From: Streptomyces vilmorinianum
Lineage (GTDB): Bacteria; Actinomycetota; Actinomycetes; Streptomycetales; Streptomycetaceae
Direction: 5' to 3'
Assembly: GCF_005517195.1 (NCBI RefSeq)
Contig: NZ_CP040244.1
Coordinates: forward strand, 3,552,001 to 3,616,000
DNA: 64,000 nt
Shown here: piece by piece, positions 43,134 through 49,899 of the stretch
Position numbering within the stretch: the first letter of the stretch is position 1
Layout of the letters: each line of letters starts with the position of its first letter
Made by a program: the position numbers and the translations under genes
The notes under the pieces: model-generated
What the model was told of the DNA's origin: nothing
Database searches by the model: none
What the model saw: the letters and a program-made list of their open reading frames with translations, nothing else

Positions 43134-43535
43134 ATGCGCACACGCACCGCCACGGCCGCACTCACGGCCGTCTACCTCCTCGCCCTCACCGGCTGCGGTA
43201 GCAGCGACGAGCCGACCGCCGACAAGCCGGCGACCAGCACGTCGCCGGAGGATGAGTTCCTCGCCAACGCCAAGGCCGCCGACTTCGAGAGCTGGAAGAC
43301 CGCCGCACCGCCGGACGCCGAACTCGCTGCCTACCCCTCACAGTGGTGCGCCGAGCTTAAGGCCGGCCACAGCGTCGCCTACATCCTCGAAGACGCCGCC
43401 CTCTATCCCATCGGGGAGAAGTGGGGCACGGCCAAGCCCGACGCCCAGGAGCTCGTTGTCCTCGGTGTCAAGGCTTACTGCCCCGAGTTCGGCGACCAGG
43501 TGACTGAAGAGCTGCGGCTCAGCGGCCAGTACTAG
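43134..43535 (+). CDS. Lipoprotein with DUF732-like domain
   Basis: A 133-residue exported lipoprotein. The signal peptide ends in the lipobox LTGC (Cys21). The mature part has a Ser/Thr/Pro linker and a small helical domain with two Cys (FLANAKAADFESWKTAAPPDAELAAYPSQWCAEL; VKAYCPEFGDQV), resembling DUF732. The ATG at 43134 follows TTGGGGAG. Prophage lipoproteins of this type can change surface properties or block superinfection; no direct evidence here. Confidence 0.75.
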   Translation: MRTRTATAALTAVYLLALTGCGSSDEPTADKPATSTSPEDEFLANAKAADFESWKTAAPPDAELAAYPSQWCAELKAGHSVAYILEDAALYPIGEKWGTAKPDAQELVVLGVKAYCPEFGDQVTEELRLSGQY

Positions 43536-43548
43536 GGAGGTGGCGCCC

Positions 43549-43665
43549 GTGGCCGGCAACCTCCGCAACGAGCGCCGCTACCGCCGCCTCATCGCCGCAC
43601 ATCCGTCCGGTCTGACGTGGCCTCATAGGCCAGCCCCCGATTGCTGTCAGGAGCGGCGCTCGTAG
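43549..43665 (+). CDS. Possible tiny basic protein (38 residues)
   Basis: GTG 43549 has a good GGGAGGTGG 6 bp upstream and opens a 38-codon frame starting VAGNLRNERRYRRLIAAHPSGLTWPH. It could be a truncated gene, since the start resembles the beginning of longer HNH/HTH-type phage proteins. The rest of the gap up to 43828 shows nothing else. Confidence 0.35.
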   Translation: MAGNLRNERRYRRLIAAHPSGLTWPHRPAPDCCQERRS

Positions 43666-43828
43666 GCCCTGCCTTCGGTTCTCTGTCGTGCCGTGGACGC
43701 ATCCACTCCACCGATTGCGTGCTGACTGCCCGCTGACACAGTCCCCTGCGCCCTGCCCCAACAGCGCCCGGCGAGGCGTCACTTCGAGGCCGATGAGATC
43801 CATCCTTCAATGTTCCCAGGGGGGAACC

Positions 43829-44440
43829 ATGGCTAGACCAGCAGCGCGTCAGAGCGTCGCCGACCCCGCAGGATGTGCCTTCAAGGCCCTCGGCCTTGTC
43901 ATCGGAAGCATCGCACTCATCCTGTGGGCCGACGGACTGACCGCAGGCGCGGTGGTCATCGTGGCACTCTACGGCGCAGGTCTCGTCGCGTTCGGCGTGA
44001 ACCGGAAACAGAAGAGAGCAGAACTGCAGCGGCTGCACGCGATTCAGTCGACCGAGGTAGCCCGCTACCACACCATGTCCCCTGCGGAGTTTGAGCAGGC
44101 CGTCGCCTACCTGTGTCACCGAGACGGATGTGCTGGCGCGAGCGTGGTCGGCGGGGCAGGTGACCTCGGCGCGGATGTCATTGCGACCGCACCGGACGGA
44201 CGAAAGATCGTCATCCAGTGCAAGCGTTACGGCCCCACGACGAAGGTGGGCAGTCCAGACCTTCAGCGGTTCGGCGGAACCTGCTACAGCATCCACGGCG
44301 CGCACGTGGCCACGGTGGTGACGACCTCCGTGTTCACGCGGCCGGCGGCCGAGTACGCCAGGCAGCATGGGATTCGGCTGTTCGACGCAACTGCCCTGGG
44401 AGCGTGGGCGACACGAACCGGCCCGGCGCCCTGGATGTGA
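43829..44440 (+). CDS. Membrane-anchored Mrr-type restriction endonuclease-like protein
   Basis: A 203-residue protein. Two hydrophobic spans (FKALGLVIGSIALILWADGL and GAVVIVALYGAGLVAFGV) are followed by a basic linker and an Mrr_cat PD-(D/E)XK domain: MSPAEFEQAVAYLCHRDGC, GGAGDLGADVIATAPDGRKIVIQCKRY (catalytic D and QxK) and LFDATALGAW. GGGGGG precedes the ATG at 43829. Mrr-family enzymes cleave modified DNA; a membrane-tethered version placed at the inner face could attack incoming DNA. It is in the accessory block, so anti-phage defence is the favoured idea. Confidence 0.82.
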   Translation: MARPAARQSVADPAGCAFKALGLVIGSIALILWADGLTAGAVVIVALYGAGLVAFGVNRKQKRAELQRLHAIQSTEVARYHTMSPAEFEQAVAYLCHRDGCAGASVVGGAGDLGADVIATAPDGRKIVIQCKRYGPTTKVGSPDLQRFGGTCYSIHGAHVATVVTTSVFTRPAAEYARQHGIRLFDATALGAWATRTGPAPWM

Positions 44441-44480
44441 TCCGATCAGCCCACGCAGGACCGGAGACCTCGCTCATCCC

Positions 44481-44567
44481 AATCCGGCAGATCCCGCTCC
44501 GGAACGCAGGAGCTCACGGTACGTTCACCGCACCTCCACACCAGGAACACACTGCGAGGGGACCACC
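44481..44567 (+). repeat. Leader/promoter repeat, copy 2
   Basis: Second copy of the 85-90 bp segment at 42181-42264, placed identically before the GTG of a second Pro/Gln-rich membrane protein. The similarity spans AATCCGGCA to CGAGGGGAC. Confidence 0.7.
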
Positions 44568-45233
44568 GTGAACAACCCGCAACCGCACGGCCAGCAGCCC
44601 TACCCGCCCCAACAGCCCGGCCACACCCCCGCATGGGGACAGACTCAACAGCCCGGACAGCCCTACCCCGGCGGCCCCTACGGCCCGCCGCCCCCGAGAA
44701 AGAAGATGTCCACCGCGGGCATCGTCGGCATCACCATCGGCGTCGTGTTCGCGTTCCTCGTCATCCTCGGCATCGCCCTCGGCGACCCCGAAGCCACCGA
44801 CGACAAGGCCGGCGCCAAGACCAAGCCCACCGCCGAGGCGCCCGCCAAGCCGAGCAGGGCCGCCCCCGCGAAGAAGTCCGAGGCTCCGGCCGAGCCGGCC
44901 GAAGAGGCGCCGGTGAAGGTCACGGCGAAGAACGCGAAGTTCGTGCCGAGCATCCTGCACGACGGCGGCGACTTCACCAGCGTCACGGTGACGGTCACGA
45001 ACAACGGCGATGAAGAGATCAGCGTCAACCCGCTGTACTTCACGATTACCGATACCACCGGCAGCAAGCATCAGGCCGAGCTGGGCGAGGACAAGAACCA
45101 GATCGACACGATGAAGCTCGCGCCCGGGGAGAAGACCACCGGGGTCATCACCGGGAAGGGCAAGTTCACGCCGAAATATGTGACCTACACCGACGGTCTG
45201 TTCGGTGAGGGTGTGCGCGGCAACGTGTCCTGA
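44568..45233 (+). CDS. Single-span membrane protein with DUF4352-like extracellular domain
   Basis: A 221-residue protein related in layout to the PASTA-like one. The N-terminus is rich in Pro, Gln and Gly (QPHGQQPYPPQQPGHTPAWGQ), then one span (AGIVGITIGVVFAFLVILGIALG), a long Ala/Lys/Pro linker, and an immunoglobulin-like beta domain (FTSVTVTVTNNGDEEISVNPLYFTITDTTGSKHQAEL; MKLAPGEKTTGVITGKG), which matches DUF4352. It shares both leader DNA and N-terminal design with the gene at 42265, so the pair arose by duplication with exchange of the outer domain. A strong terminator follows. Confidence 0.75.
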   Translation: MNNPQPHGQQPYPPQQPGHTPAWGQTQQPGQPYPGGPYGPPPPRKKMSTAGIVGITIGVVFAFLVILGIALGDPEATDDKAGAKTKPTAEAPAKPSRAAPAKKSEAPAEPAEEAPVKVTAKNAKFVPSILHDGGDFTSVTVTVTNNGDEEISVNPLYFTITDTTGSKHQAELGEDKNQIDTMKLAPGEKTTGVITGKGKFTPKYVTYTDGLFGEGVRGNVS

Positions 45234-45239
45234 CTGCTC

Positions 45240-45270
45240 GGTCCCGTCGCGCCCCCTCCGCGACGGGACC
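45240..45270 (+). terminator. Strong terminator hairpin before the Y RNA region
   Basis: Perfect 12-bp stem (45240-45251 with 45259-45270) and a CCCCCTC loop, 6 bp after the DUF4352-like gene. It isolates the downstream RNA genes from read-through. Confidence 0.85.
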
Positions 45271-45352
45271 CAGCCGCCGCCTCTACGCACGCACTCACCG
45301 CGCCCGATGGCCAGCGACATCCGCCGTTCGCACGATGCCGCTAGAAAACGCC

Positions 45353-45381
45353 TTGGGCCCCGCGAACCGCTCGGCTACGTT
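45353..45381 (+). promoter_or_regulatory. Candidate promoter for the Y RNA locus
   Basis: TTGGGC 45353-45358 and TACGTT 45376-45381 with a 17-bp spacer. The start would be near 45388, about 14 nt before the first base-paired nucleotide of the first Y RNA-like element. No coding frame is convincing between 45271 and 45400. Confidence 0.5.
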
Positions 45382-45401
45382 GGGGTCCGCAGCAGCAAGC
45401 A

Positions 45402-45473
45402 CCTCCCGGTGCGTAGGCCCGCGGCTACTTCTTCGCATGAATCACGCCGCAGGCCGTCCTTGATCTCGGGAGG
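45402..45473 (+). ncRNA. Compact Y RNA-like element 1 (Ro60-binding)
   Basis: The ends form a perfect helix: CCTCCCG (45402-45408) with CGGGAGG (45467-45473). Just inside lies the Ro-binding signature, GGTGCGTAGGC on the 5' side (45408-45418) and CTTGATC on the 3' side (45459-45465), close to the vertebrate Y RNA pair GGUCCGAAGG and CUUGAC. An upper helix follows: GGCC (45416-45419) with GGCC (45452-45455), and GCGGC (45421-45425) with GCCGC (45446-45450), flanking one C-A mismatch. The loop of about 20 nt lacks a tRNA-like module, so this is the short type. It is the first of two in tandem upstream of a Ro60 gene. Confidence 0.78.
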
Positions 45474-45484
45474 CACAAAGCGCC

Positions 45485-45624
45485 GGGGTGCCCGGTGCGC
45501 AGGCAGGGGATACTTCCACTGCTAATGGGGAGGACGCGGGTTCGAATCCCGCCGGGGCGCAAGTCCCGTAGCTCAGCGGCCTAGAGCGCCTTGTTTCCCC
45601 TACCGACTTGATCTCGGGCACCCC
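45485..45624 (+). ncRNA. YrlA-type Y RNA with circularly permuted tRNA module
   Basis: The terminal helix is perfect: GGGGTGCCCG (45485-45494) with CGGGCACCCC (45615-45624). The Ro-binding signature is GGTGCGCAGGC (45494-45504) and CTTGATC (45607-45613), and AGGCAGGGG pairs with CCCCTACC (45597-45604). The inner part carries all tRNA arms in permuted order: an anticodon-like hairpin TTCCA/TGGGG with the 7-nt loop CTGCTAA (45514-45530), variable loop AGGAC, T arm GCGGG-TTCGAAT-CCCGC (45536-45552), acceptor helix CGGGGC-GCAA-GTCCCG (45553-45568), TA, and D arm GCTC-AGCGGCCTA-GAGC (45571-45587). A normal linear tRNA cannot be drawn. YrlA RNAs with tRNA-like modules beside rsr genes are known in bacteria, and this one fits well. 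Confidence 0.87.
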
Positions 45625-45635
45625 ACGCTTGGCCT

Positions 45636-45652
45636 CCCCTCCACTGGAGGGG
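45636..45652 (+). promoter_or_regulatory. Hairpin that sequesters the Ro60 gene Shine-Dalgarno
   Basis: CCCCTCC (45636-45642), loop ACT, GGAGGGG (45646-45652). The 3' arm is the ribosome binding site of the ATG at 45659, 6 nt away. It could act as a translational block or as an attenuator ending the Y RNA transcript (it is followed by TTTCTC). Confidence 0.65.
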
Positions 45653-45658
45653 TTTCTC

Positions 45659-47350
45659 ATGTCCCGCTTCAACACCCGAAGCGCGCGCCCGACGGCCGTC
45701 TCGCCCGTGACCACCACCGGGGAGCAGACCCGTACCCACGAGGGTGCGACTGGACATCTGCGCGAGGCGAAGAGTGAACTATTCCTCCTCGCCGTGTCCA
45801 ACTCCGTCGGCACCGACACCTTCTACGAGAAGGCCGGCGACCGCGATGACCGCTTCACCACGCTCGTCCGCCAGCTCGCCGTCGAAGACCCGGTCTGGAC
45901 TGCGGGCCTGCTCGGCTGGCTCCGTGGCGAGGGCAACATGCGCACCGCGTCCATCGTGGGCGCGGCCGAGTTCGTCCATGCCCGGCTCGAGGCGGACCAG
46001 GCCGCGGCGGTTGTCCCGGGACCGGCGGCCGCGTCCGGGGCCGTCCCGTTCTCGAACCGTAGCGTCATCGACTCCGTGCTCCTCCGCGCCGATGAGCCCG
46101 GTGAGATGCTCGGCTACTGGACGGAGCGGTATGGGCGGCGCCTGCCCAAGCCCGTGAAGCGCGGCATCGCCGACGCTGTGCAGCGGCTCTACACGCAGTG
46201 GGCGCTCCTGAAGTACGACACCGACTCCAAGGGCTACCGTTTCGGCGACGTCCTCGAGCTCGTCCACGCCGCGCCGAGCGGGGACCGAGCCTGGCAGGGC
46301 GATCTGTTCAAGCACGCCATCGACCGCCGCCATGGCCGCGCCAACGACATCCCGCCCCGACTGCGGATGCTCGTCAACCGGGCCTGGCTGATGGACATGC
46401 CGATCGAGACCCGGCGCCAGGCGCTCGCCGACCCGCAGAAGATGAGCAGCCTCGCCGACGCGGGCATGACCTGGGAGGCGCTGGCCGGCTGGCTCCAGGG
46501 GCCGATGGACAAGGCCGCGTGGGAGGCGGTCATCCCGTCCATGGGCCTGATGGCGCTCGCGAGGAACCTTCGGAACTTCGACGAGGCCGGGGTCTCCGAC
46601 GATGTCGCTGCGACCGTCGCGGCCCGGTTCACCGACCCGGAGCAGGTCCGGGCGTCACGCATGTTCCCGTTCCGCTGGTGGGCCGCGTACAAGGCGGCGC
46701 CGTCCCTGCGCTGGGCGCACGCCCTCGAGCAGGCGATCAGCCACTCGCTCGCCAACGTGCCCGCACTGAAGGGACGCACGCTGATCCTCGTGGACCGCTC
46801 CCCGTCCATGTTCCCGGGCTACCACTTCTCCACGGCGAACCGCTCGGACATCACGCTGGCCGAGCAGGCCGCCGTCTTCGGCTCCGCGCTCGCGATCCGC
46901 GCCGAGGCCCCGACCCTGGTCGAGTTCGGGCAGTCCTCGAAGGAGATGCGCGTGCCGAAGGGCGGCAGCGTCCTGCGCCTGGTCGAGCAGTTCGGGGAGA
47001 TCGGCGGCACGGACATCCCCTCCGCTGTGAAGCAGCACTTCGACCGGCACGTCCGCGTCGTCATCGTCACCGACGAGCAGACCCGCCCCGGCTGGCTCCC
47101 GTCGAACTGCCACAGCTACGGCGGGATGCGCGAGACCCGGATCGACGACCTCATCCCGAAGAACGTCCCGGTGTACATGTGGAACATGGCCGGCTACCGC
47201 GAAGCCGCCATGCCCTCAGGCAACGGCAACCGGCACGCCCTGGGCGGCCTTACCGACGCCGCGTTCCGCATGATTCCGCTCCTGGACGCCGGGCGCGACG
47301 CGCGCTGGCCGTGGGAGCAAGATCGACGCTCACGTACATCTGGGAGCTAG
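45659..47350 (+). CDS. rsr: Ro60 (TROVE-domain) RNA-binding protein
   Basis: A 563-residue ring-shaped RNA-binding protein, near the usual 530-550. The TROVE HEAT-like ring covers residues 30-365, with family motifs LRGEGNMRTASIVGAAEFV, LLKYDTDSKGYRFGDVLELVH and IPSMGLMALARNLRNF. The C-terminal vWA-like domain has a complete MIDAS: D379-R-S381-P-S383, T451 in GGTDIP and D472 in VTDEQT. Ro60 binds Y RNAs on its outer rim and misfolded RNA ends in its cavity, and bacterial Rsr partners with exoribonucleases. ATG 45659 is chosen; a TTG at 45608 lies within the Y RNA. The two Y RNA-like elements directly upstream strongly support the assignment. RtcB/RtcA are not nearby. Confidence 0.92.
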   Translation: MSRFNTRSARPTAVSPVTTTGEQTRTHEGATGHLREAKSELFLLAVSNSVGTDTFYEKAGDRDDRFTTLVRQLAVEDPVWTAGLLGWLRGEGNMRTASIVGAAEFVHARLEADQAAAVVPGPAAASGAVPFSNRSVIDSVLLRADEPGEMLGYWTERYGRRLPKPVKRGIADAVQRLYTQWALLKYDTDSKGYRFGDVLELVHAAPSGDRAWQGDLFKHAIDRRHGRANDIPPRLRMLVNRAWLMDMPIETRRQALADPQKMSSLADAGMTWEALAGWLQGPMDKAAWEAVIPSMGLMALARNLRNFDEAGVSDDVAATVAARFTDPEQVRASRMFPFRWWAAYKAAPSLRWAHALEQAISHSLANVPALKGRTLILVDRSPSMFPGYHFSTANRSDITLAEQAAVFGSALAIRAEAPTLVEFGQSSKEMRVPKGGSVLRLVEQFGEIGGTDIPSAVKQHFDRHVRVVIVTDEQTRPGWLPSNCHSYGGMRETRIDDLIPKNVPVYMWNMAGYREAAMPSGNGNRHALGGLTDAAFRMIPLLDAGRDARWPWEQDRRSRTSGS

Positions 47351-47362
47351 CTTCCGGCTGTG

Positions 47363-47386
47363 GCCCCGCCGCCATCGCGGCGGGGC
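47363..47386 (+). terminator. Terminator after the Ro60 gene
   Basis: GCCCCGCCGC (47363-47372) pairs perfectly with GCGGCGGGGC (47377-47386) around CATC, followed by a T-rich stretch, 12 bp after the stop. Confidence 0.85.
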
Positions 47387-47425
47387 TATCTTCCTCTCAC
47401 GCACTACATTTCTTGGGGGACGGCC

Positions 47426-48052
47426 ATGATCCTTGCGCAGTCGGTATGGGGCACCGCTGGCCAGACGATTCCGATCGCCGCGTTGACCACCGTGCTCCTC
47501 GGCGCTGTCCTCGCGCCATGGATAGCTCGCCGCCAGGAAGCAGGCAAGGGGCAGGCCGTCGCTGAGGCCACACTGCGGGAGCTGTTTGTGCAGATGCGCG
47601 CTGATGTCACCTTCGCCCGTGCCAAGCTCGACGCCAAGAGCACCTACGACCCCAGGCACTTCACTGACCGGAAGCTCGCGCTCTTCACCATCTCCGCAGT
47701 GGCCGGCGCTCGAGCGCTCCCTTTCCGGCAGCGGAGGAAGATGCGGTCCGCGCTGGTGCGCCTCGTAGGTGCTTGGCGCGTCGAGCTGGCCGAGGAGTTG
47801 GGACCGGCGCTGAGCCGCGAAGACCCGGACCAGACTTACGGGGATGCGTACGACCAGGATGACGTGATCAGAGACTTCCAGCTCCGCGCGATCGCCGAGG
47901 GTGAGGATGAAAGCGGCCCGGGACGGTCAGGCTTCCTCGGGGTCATGCAGACGTCACAGCTTCCGCACGAGGACCACCCTCAGGCGTTGGCGGCCCTTGA
48001 CCGCCTGCTTTCCCTGGTCAAGAGCGGGGCGCGGATCGATCAGCGCCGATGA
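47426..48052 (+). CDS. Single-span membrane protein, unknown function
   Basis: A 208-residue protein with an N-terminal hydrophobic segment (TIPIAALTTVLLGAVLAPWIA), then a helical cytoplasmic part containing many basic residues (RRQEAGKGQAVAEATLRELFVQMRADVTFARAKLDAK). ATG 47426 follows TTGGGGGAC. No family recognised. Its stop overlaps the start of the GIY-YIG gene, so they are coupled; it could anchor or regulate that protein. Confidence 0.6.
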   Translation: MILAQSVWGTAGQTIPIAALTTVLLGAVLAPWIARRQEAGKGQAVAEATLRELFVQMRADVTFARAKLDAKSTYDPRHFTDRKLALFTISAVAGARALPFRQRRKMRSALVRLVGAWRVELAEELGPALSREDPDQTYGDAYDQDDVIRDFQLRAIAEGEDESGPGRSGFLGVMQTSQLPHEDHPQALAALDRLLSLVKSGARIDQRR

Positions 48053-48564
48053 AGTCTGTACCCCTGCCTCTAGCCGGGACGAAACGATGGAACCTCTACC
48101 GCCTGTACGACGCAGGGGATGCTCTCCTGTACATCGGCATCACCACCGATCCCCAACGGCGCTGGAAGGAACATCGCAAGGAGATGCCCTGGTGGCCCGA
48201 GGTCGTCCGGAAGGACGTCGAGATCCTCGCTGAGGACGTTGAATTTCCCGCCGCGCTGGAACATGAGGCGATCCGCGCGGAGAACCCGCGGTACAACAAG
48301 GTCGGCTTCGGCTTCGACAAGGACGGCGAGCCGCTGGGTCCTCGCCTGCCGACCGGGGTACCACCGCAGCCACACGGAACCCGGATCGCCTACCAATTCC
48401 GGGAACTCCGTCCTATGTATCGGCAGGCGTGGTTCCTCTGGCGGCTGCTGTTGCAGGACGGCCTTGAGACCCAGCGAGAGCAGGGTAGCGAACAACTTCG
48501 ATGCGACTGTCAGTGCCTCGGTGGACAATGTCAAGCACCGAACTATCGAGGGGTGTTGTCGTGA
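48049..48564 (+). CDS. GIY-YIG nuclease-domain protein
   Basis: A 171-residue protein. The GIY-YIG domain is at residues 12-85: NLYRLYDAGDALLYIGITTDPQRRWKEHRKEMPWW, with the two-strand motif (LYRLY/LYIGIT), the following Arg and His, and the catalytic Glu probably in ALEHEAIRAENPRYN. The rest has a Cys-rich end (CDCQCLGGQC). Such nucleases can be homing, restriction or repair enzymes. It is coupled to both neighbours and stands in the accessory block, so it may be part of a three-gene defence or selfish unit. Confidence 0.8.
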   Translation: MKSVPLPLAGTKRWNLYRLYDAGDALLYIGITTDPQRRWKEHRKEMPWWPEVVRKDVEILAEDVEFPAALEHEAIRAENPRYNKVGFGFDKDGEPLGPRLPTGVPPQPHGTRIAYQFRELRPMYRQAWFLWRLLLQDGLETQREQGSEQLRCDCQCLGGQCQAPNYRGVLS

Positions 48565-49574
48565 CGAAAGCTCTCACTCCGCTCAGCGTTCAGCGGCTGG
48601 CTTATGTCCGGTATCTATACCAGGAGGGCATTGAGCACAGTCGGCGACCGAGCCCCCTGTCCGCGAGCGCCCTACTGGCGTTCCACGACGCCGTGGAGAA
48701 TTTCGTCGGACTCGCAGCGGAGCACCTCGGTGCCGAGGTGAAGCCCAGCACGACCTTCCTGGGGTACTGGGAAGCGATCAAGCCCGTGCTGGAATTGCCA
48801 GGCAAGACCAGCATGAAACGACTGAACGATGCGCGTGTGAGCCTCAAGCACCATGGGACCTTTCCGTCGGAGCAGGCTATTGAGCAGGCACGGGAAGCTG
48901 TTGCAGACTTCTTCACCACGGTGACGCCGGCCGTGTTCCATGTCGACTTCGACCAGGTCGACATGGTCGATCTCGTGCCCCAGCCCGAGACTGCGAGGCT
49001 TCTGCGGGAAGCGCAGACGCATGCCGACGTAGGCGACATCACGCATGCCATGGCAGGCCTCCACCTTGCCTTCGAGGCCCTGCTTGATCACTACGCGGGA
49101 ACAGCGTATTGGCGACGTTCGGAATCGCCGTTCGCGTTCGGTCCCAGCCTCTCGTGGTTTGATCAACCGAGGCACCCCAGCAAGGACTCGCAGTCCCTTG
49201 TCAAGGTTATGGAGATCGTTACCCAGTCTCAGACTGCTCTCCGGCTGATCAGCCTGGGCATTGACTATCCGCAATACGCCCGATTCACTGCTCTGACGCC
49301 ACAGGTGCATGGCTACGCGGACCATAGCAAGCGGTACGTTGTGCCGCCGTCGCTTGCTGCTCTTACCGCAGAGGACTACGCCTGGGCGCGCCTCTTCGTC
49401 ATCGAGGCGGCTCTCCGGGCAGCACGAGCCGAGGGGATCCGTGACCTGCTGGAGGAGAAGTTCAAGCTCGACTGGAACCCGCGGGAGCCGTACCCCGAGC
49501 GCTCATGGACAGGAGCCGCAGCAGCGGACAACGGTGACGACGAGAGCGCCGCGGAGGGCACACTGGATAGGTGA
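48561..49574 (+). CDS. Helical protein with HEPN-like RX4-6H motif, unknown function
   Basis: A 337-residue protein from GTG 48561, overlapping the GIY-YIG stop. The N-terminal 120 residues are helical (ALLAFHDAVENFVGLAAEHLG; FLGYWEAIKPVL) and contain R92-VSLK-H97/H98, which fits the RX4-6H motif of HEPN ribonucleases. The rest is a second helical domain with WDQP-like and acidic stretches. No family is recognised with confidence. HEPN proteins are frequent in toxin-antitoxin and abortive infection systems, and the small helix-turn-helix gene that follows could regulate it. Confidence 0.6.
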   Translation: MTKALTPLSVQRLAYVRYLYQEGIEHSRRPSPLSASALLAFHDAVENFVGLAAEHLGAEVKPSTTFLGYWEAIKPVLELPGKTSMKRLNDARVSLKHHGTFPSEQAIEQAREAVADFFTTVTPAVFHVDFDQVDMVDLVPQPETARLLREAQTHADVGDITHAMAGLHLAFEALLDHYAGTAYWRRSESPFAFGPSLSWFDQPRHPSKDSQSLVKVMEIVTQSQTALRLISLGIDYPQYARFTALTPQVHGYADHSKRYVVPPSLAALTAEDYAWARLFVIEAALRAARAEGIRDLLEEKFKLDWNPREPYPERSWTGAAAADNGDDESAAEGTLDR

Positions 49575-49786
49575 TCACGAAGCTTGGTAGGGATGGCCGC
49601 CCCCTCGTCACCACTGCCATGGCCGCCTACTCGCTTGGCGTGAAGCCCGCCTCGTTCCGCTCTTGGGCGAGGAGGCACGGCATCACCGCCGCCTCCTACC
49701 GCCGACCGTCCGGTGTGACTGGCCAGGCCACCGCGCTCTGGGACCTGGCCGACATCGCGGAAGTTGTGCACCTCACCGCTGCTTGA
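49571..49786 (+). CDS. Small helix-turn-helix protein
   Basis: A 71-residue protein starting at GTG 49571, overlapping the upstream stop. It has VTTAMAAYSLGVKPASFRSWARRHGI, an AlpA/MerR-like DNA-binding start, then WDLADIAEVVHLT. It could be a regulator of the coupled HEPN-like/GIY-YIG genes or an excisionase-like factor. Confidence 0.65.
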   Translation: MITKLGRDGRPLVTTAMAAYSLGVKPASFRSWARRHGITAASYRRPSGVTGQATALWDLADIAEVVHLTAA

Positions 49787-49899
49787 CCGTAGATCAACTG
49801 CCACGCATCATCAGCCATGGTGCGCGTATTGCCTCATGAGCTCGGGCCACACGGCCGGGCTTTTCTGCTGGAGGGTGCTGCGACGGCAACCGTCGAGGC

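Noticed and set aside
43589..44368. Minus-strand frame of 259 residues
   Set aside because: It is antisense to the Mrr-type gene, whose catalytic motifs are unmistakable.
45481..45575. A conventional tRNA gene, because of the T-arm GCGGG-TTCGAAT-CCCGC and an anticodon-like loop CTGCTAA
   Set aside because: The bases upstream cannot form a D arm and a 7-bp acceptor stem; D-arm and acceptor strands are instead found downstream in permuted order, so it is called a Y RNA.
45608..45658. A longer TROVE frame starting at TTG 45608
   Set aside because: That stretch is the 3' strand of the Y RNA helix; the ATG at 45659 has its own Shine-Dalgarno.
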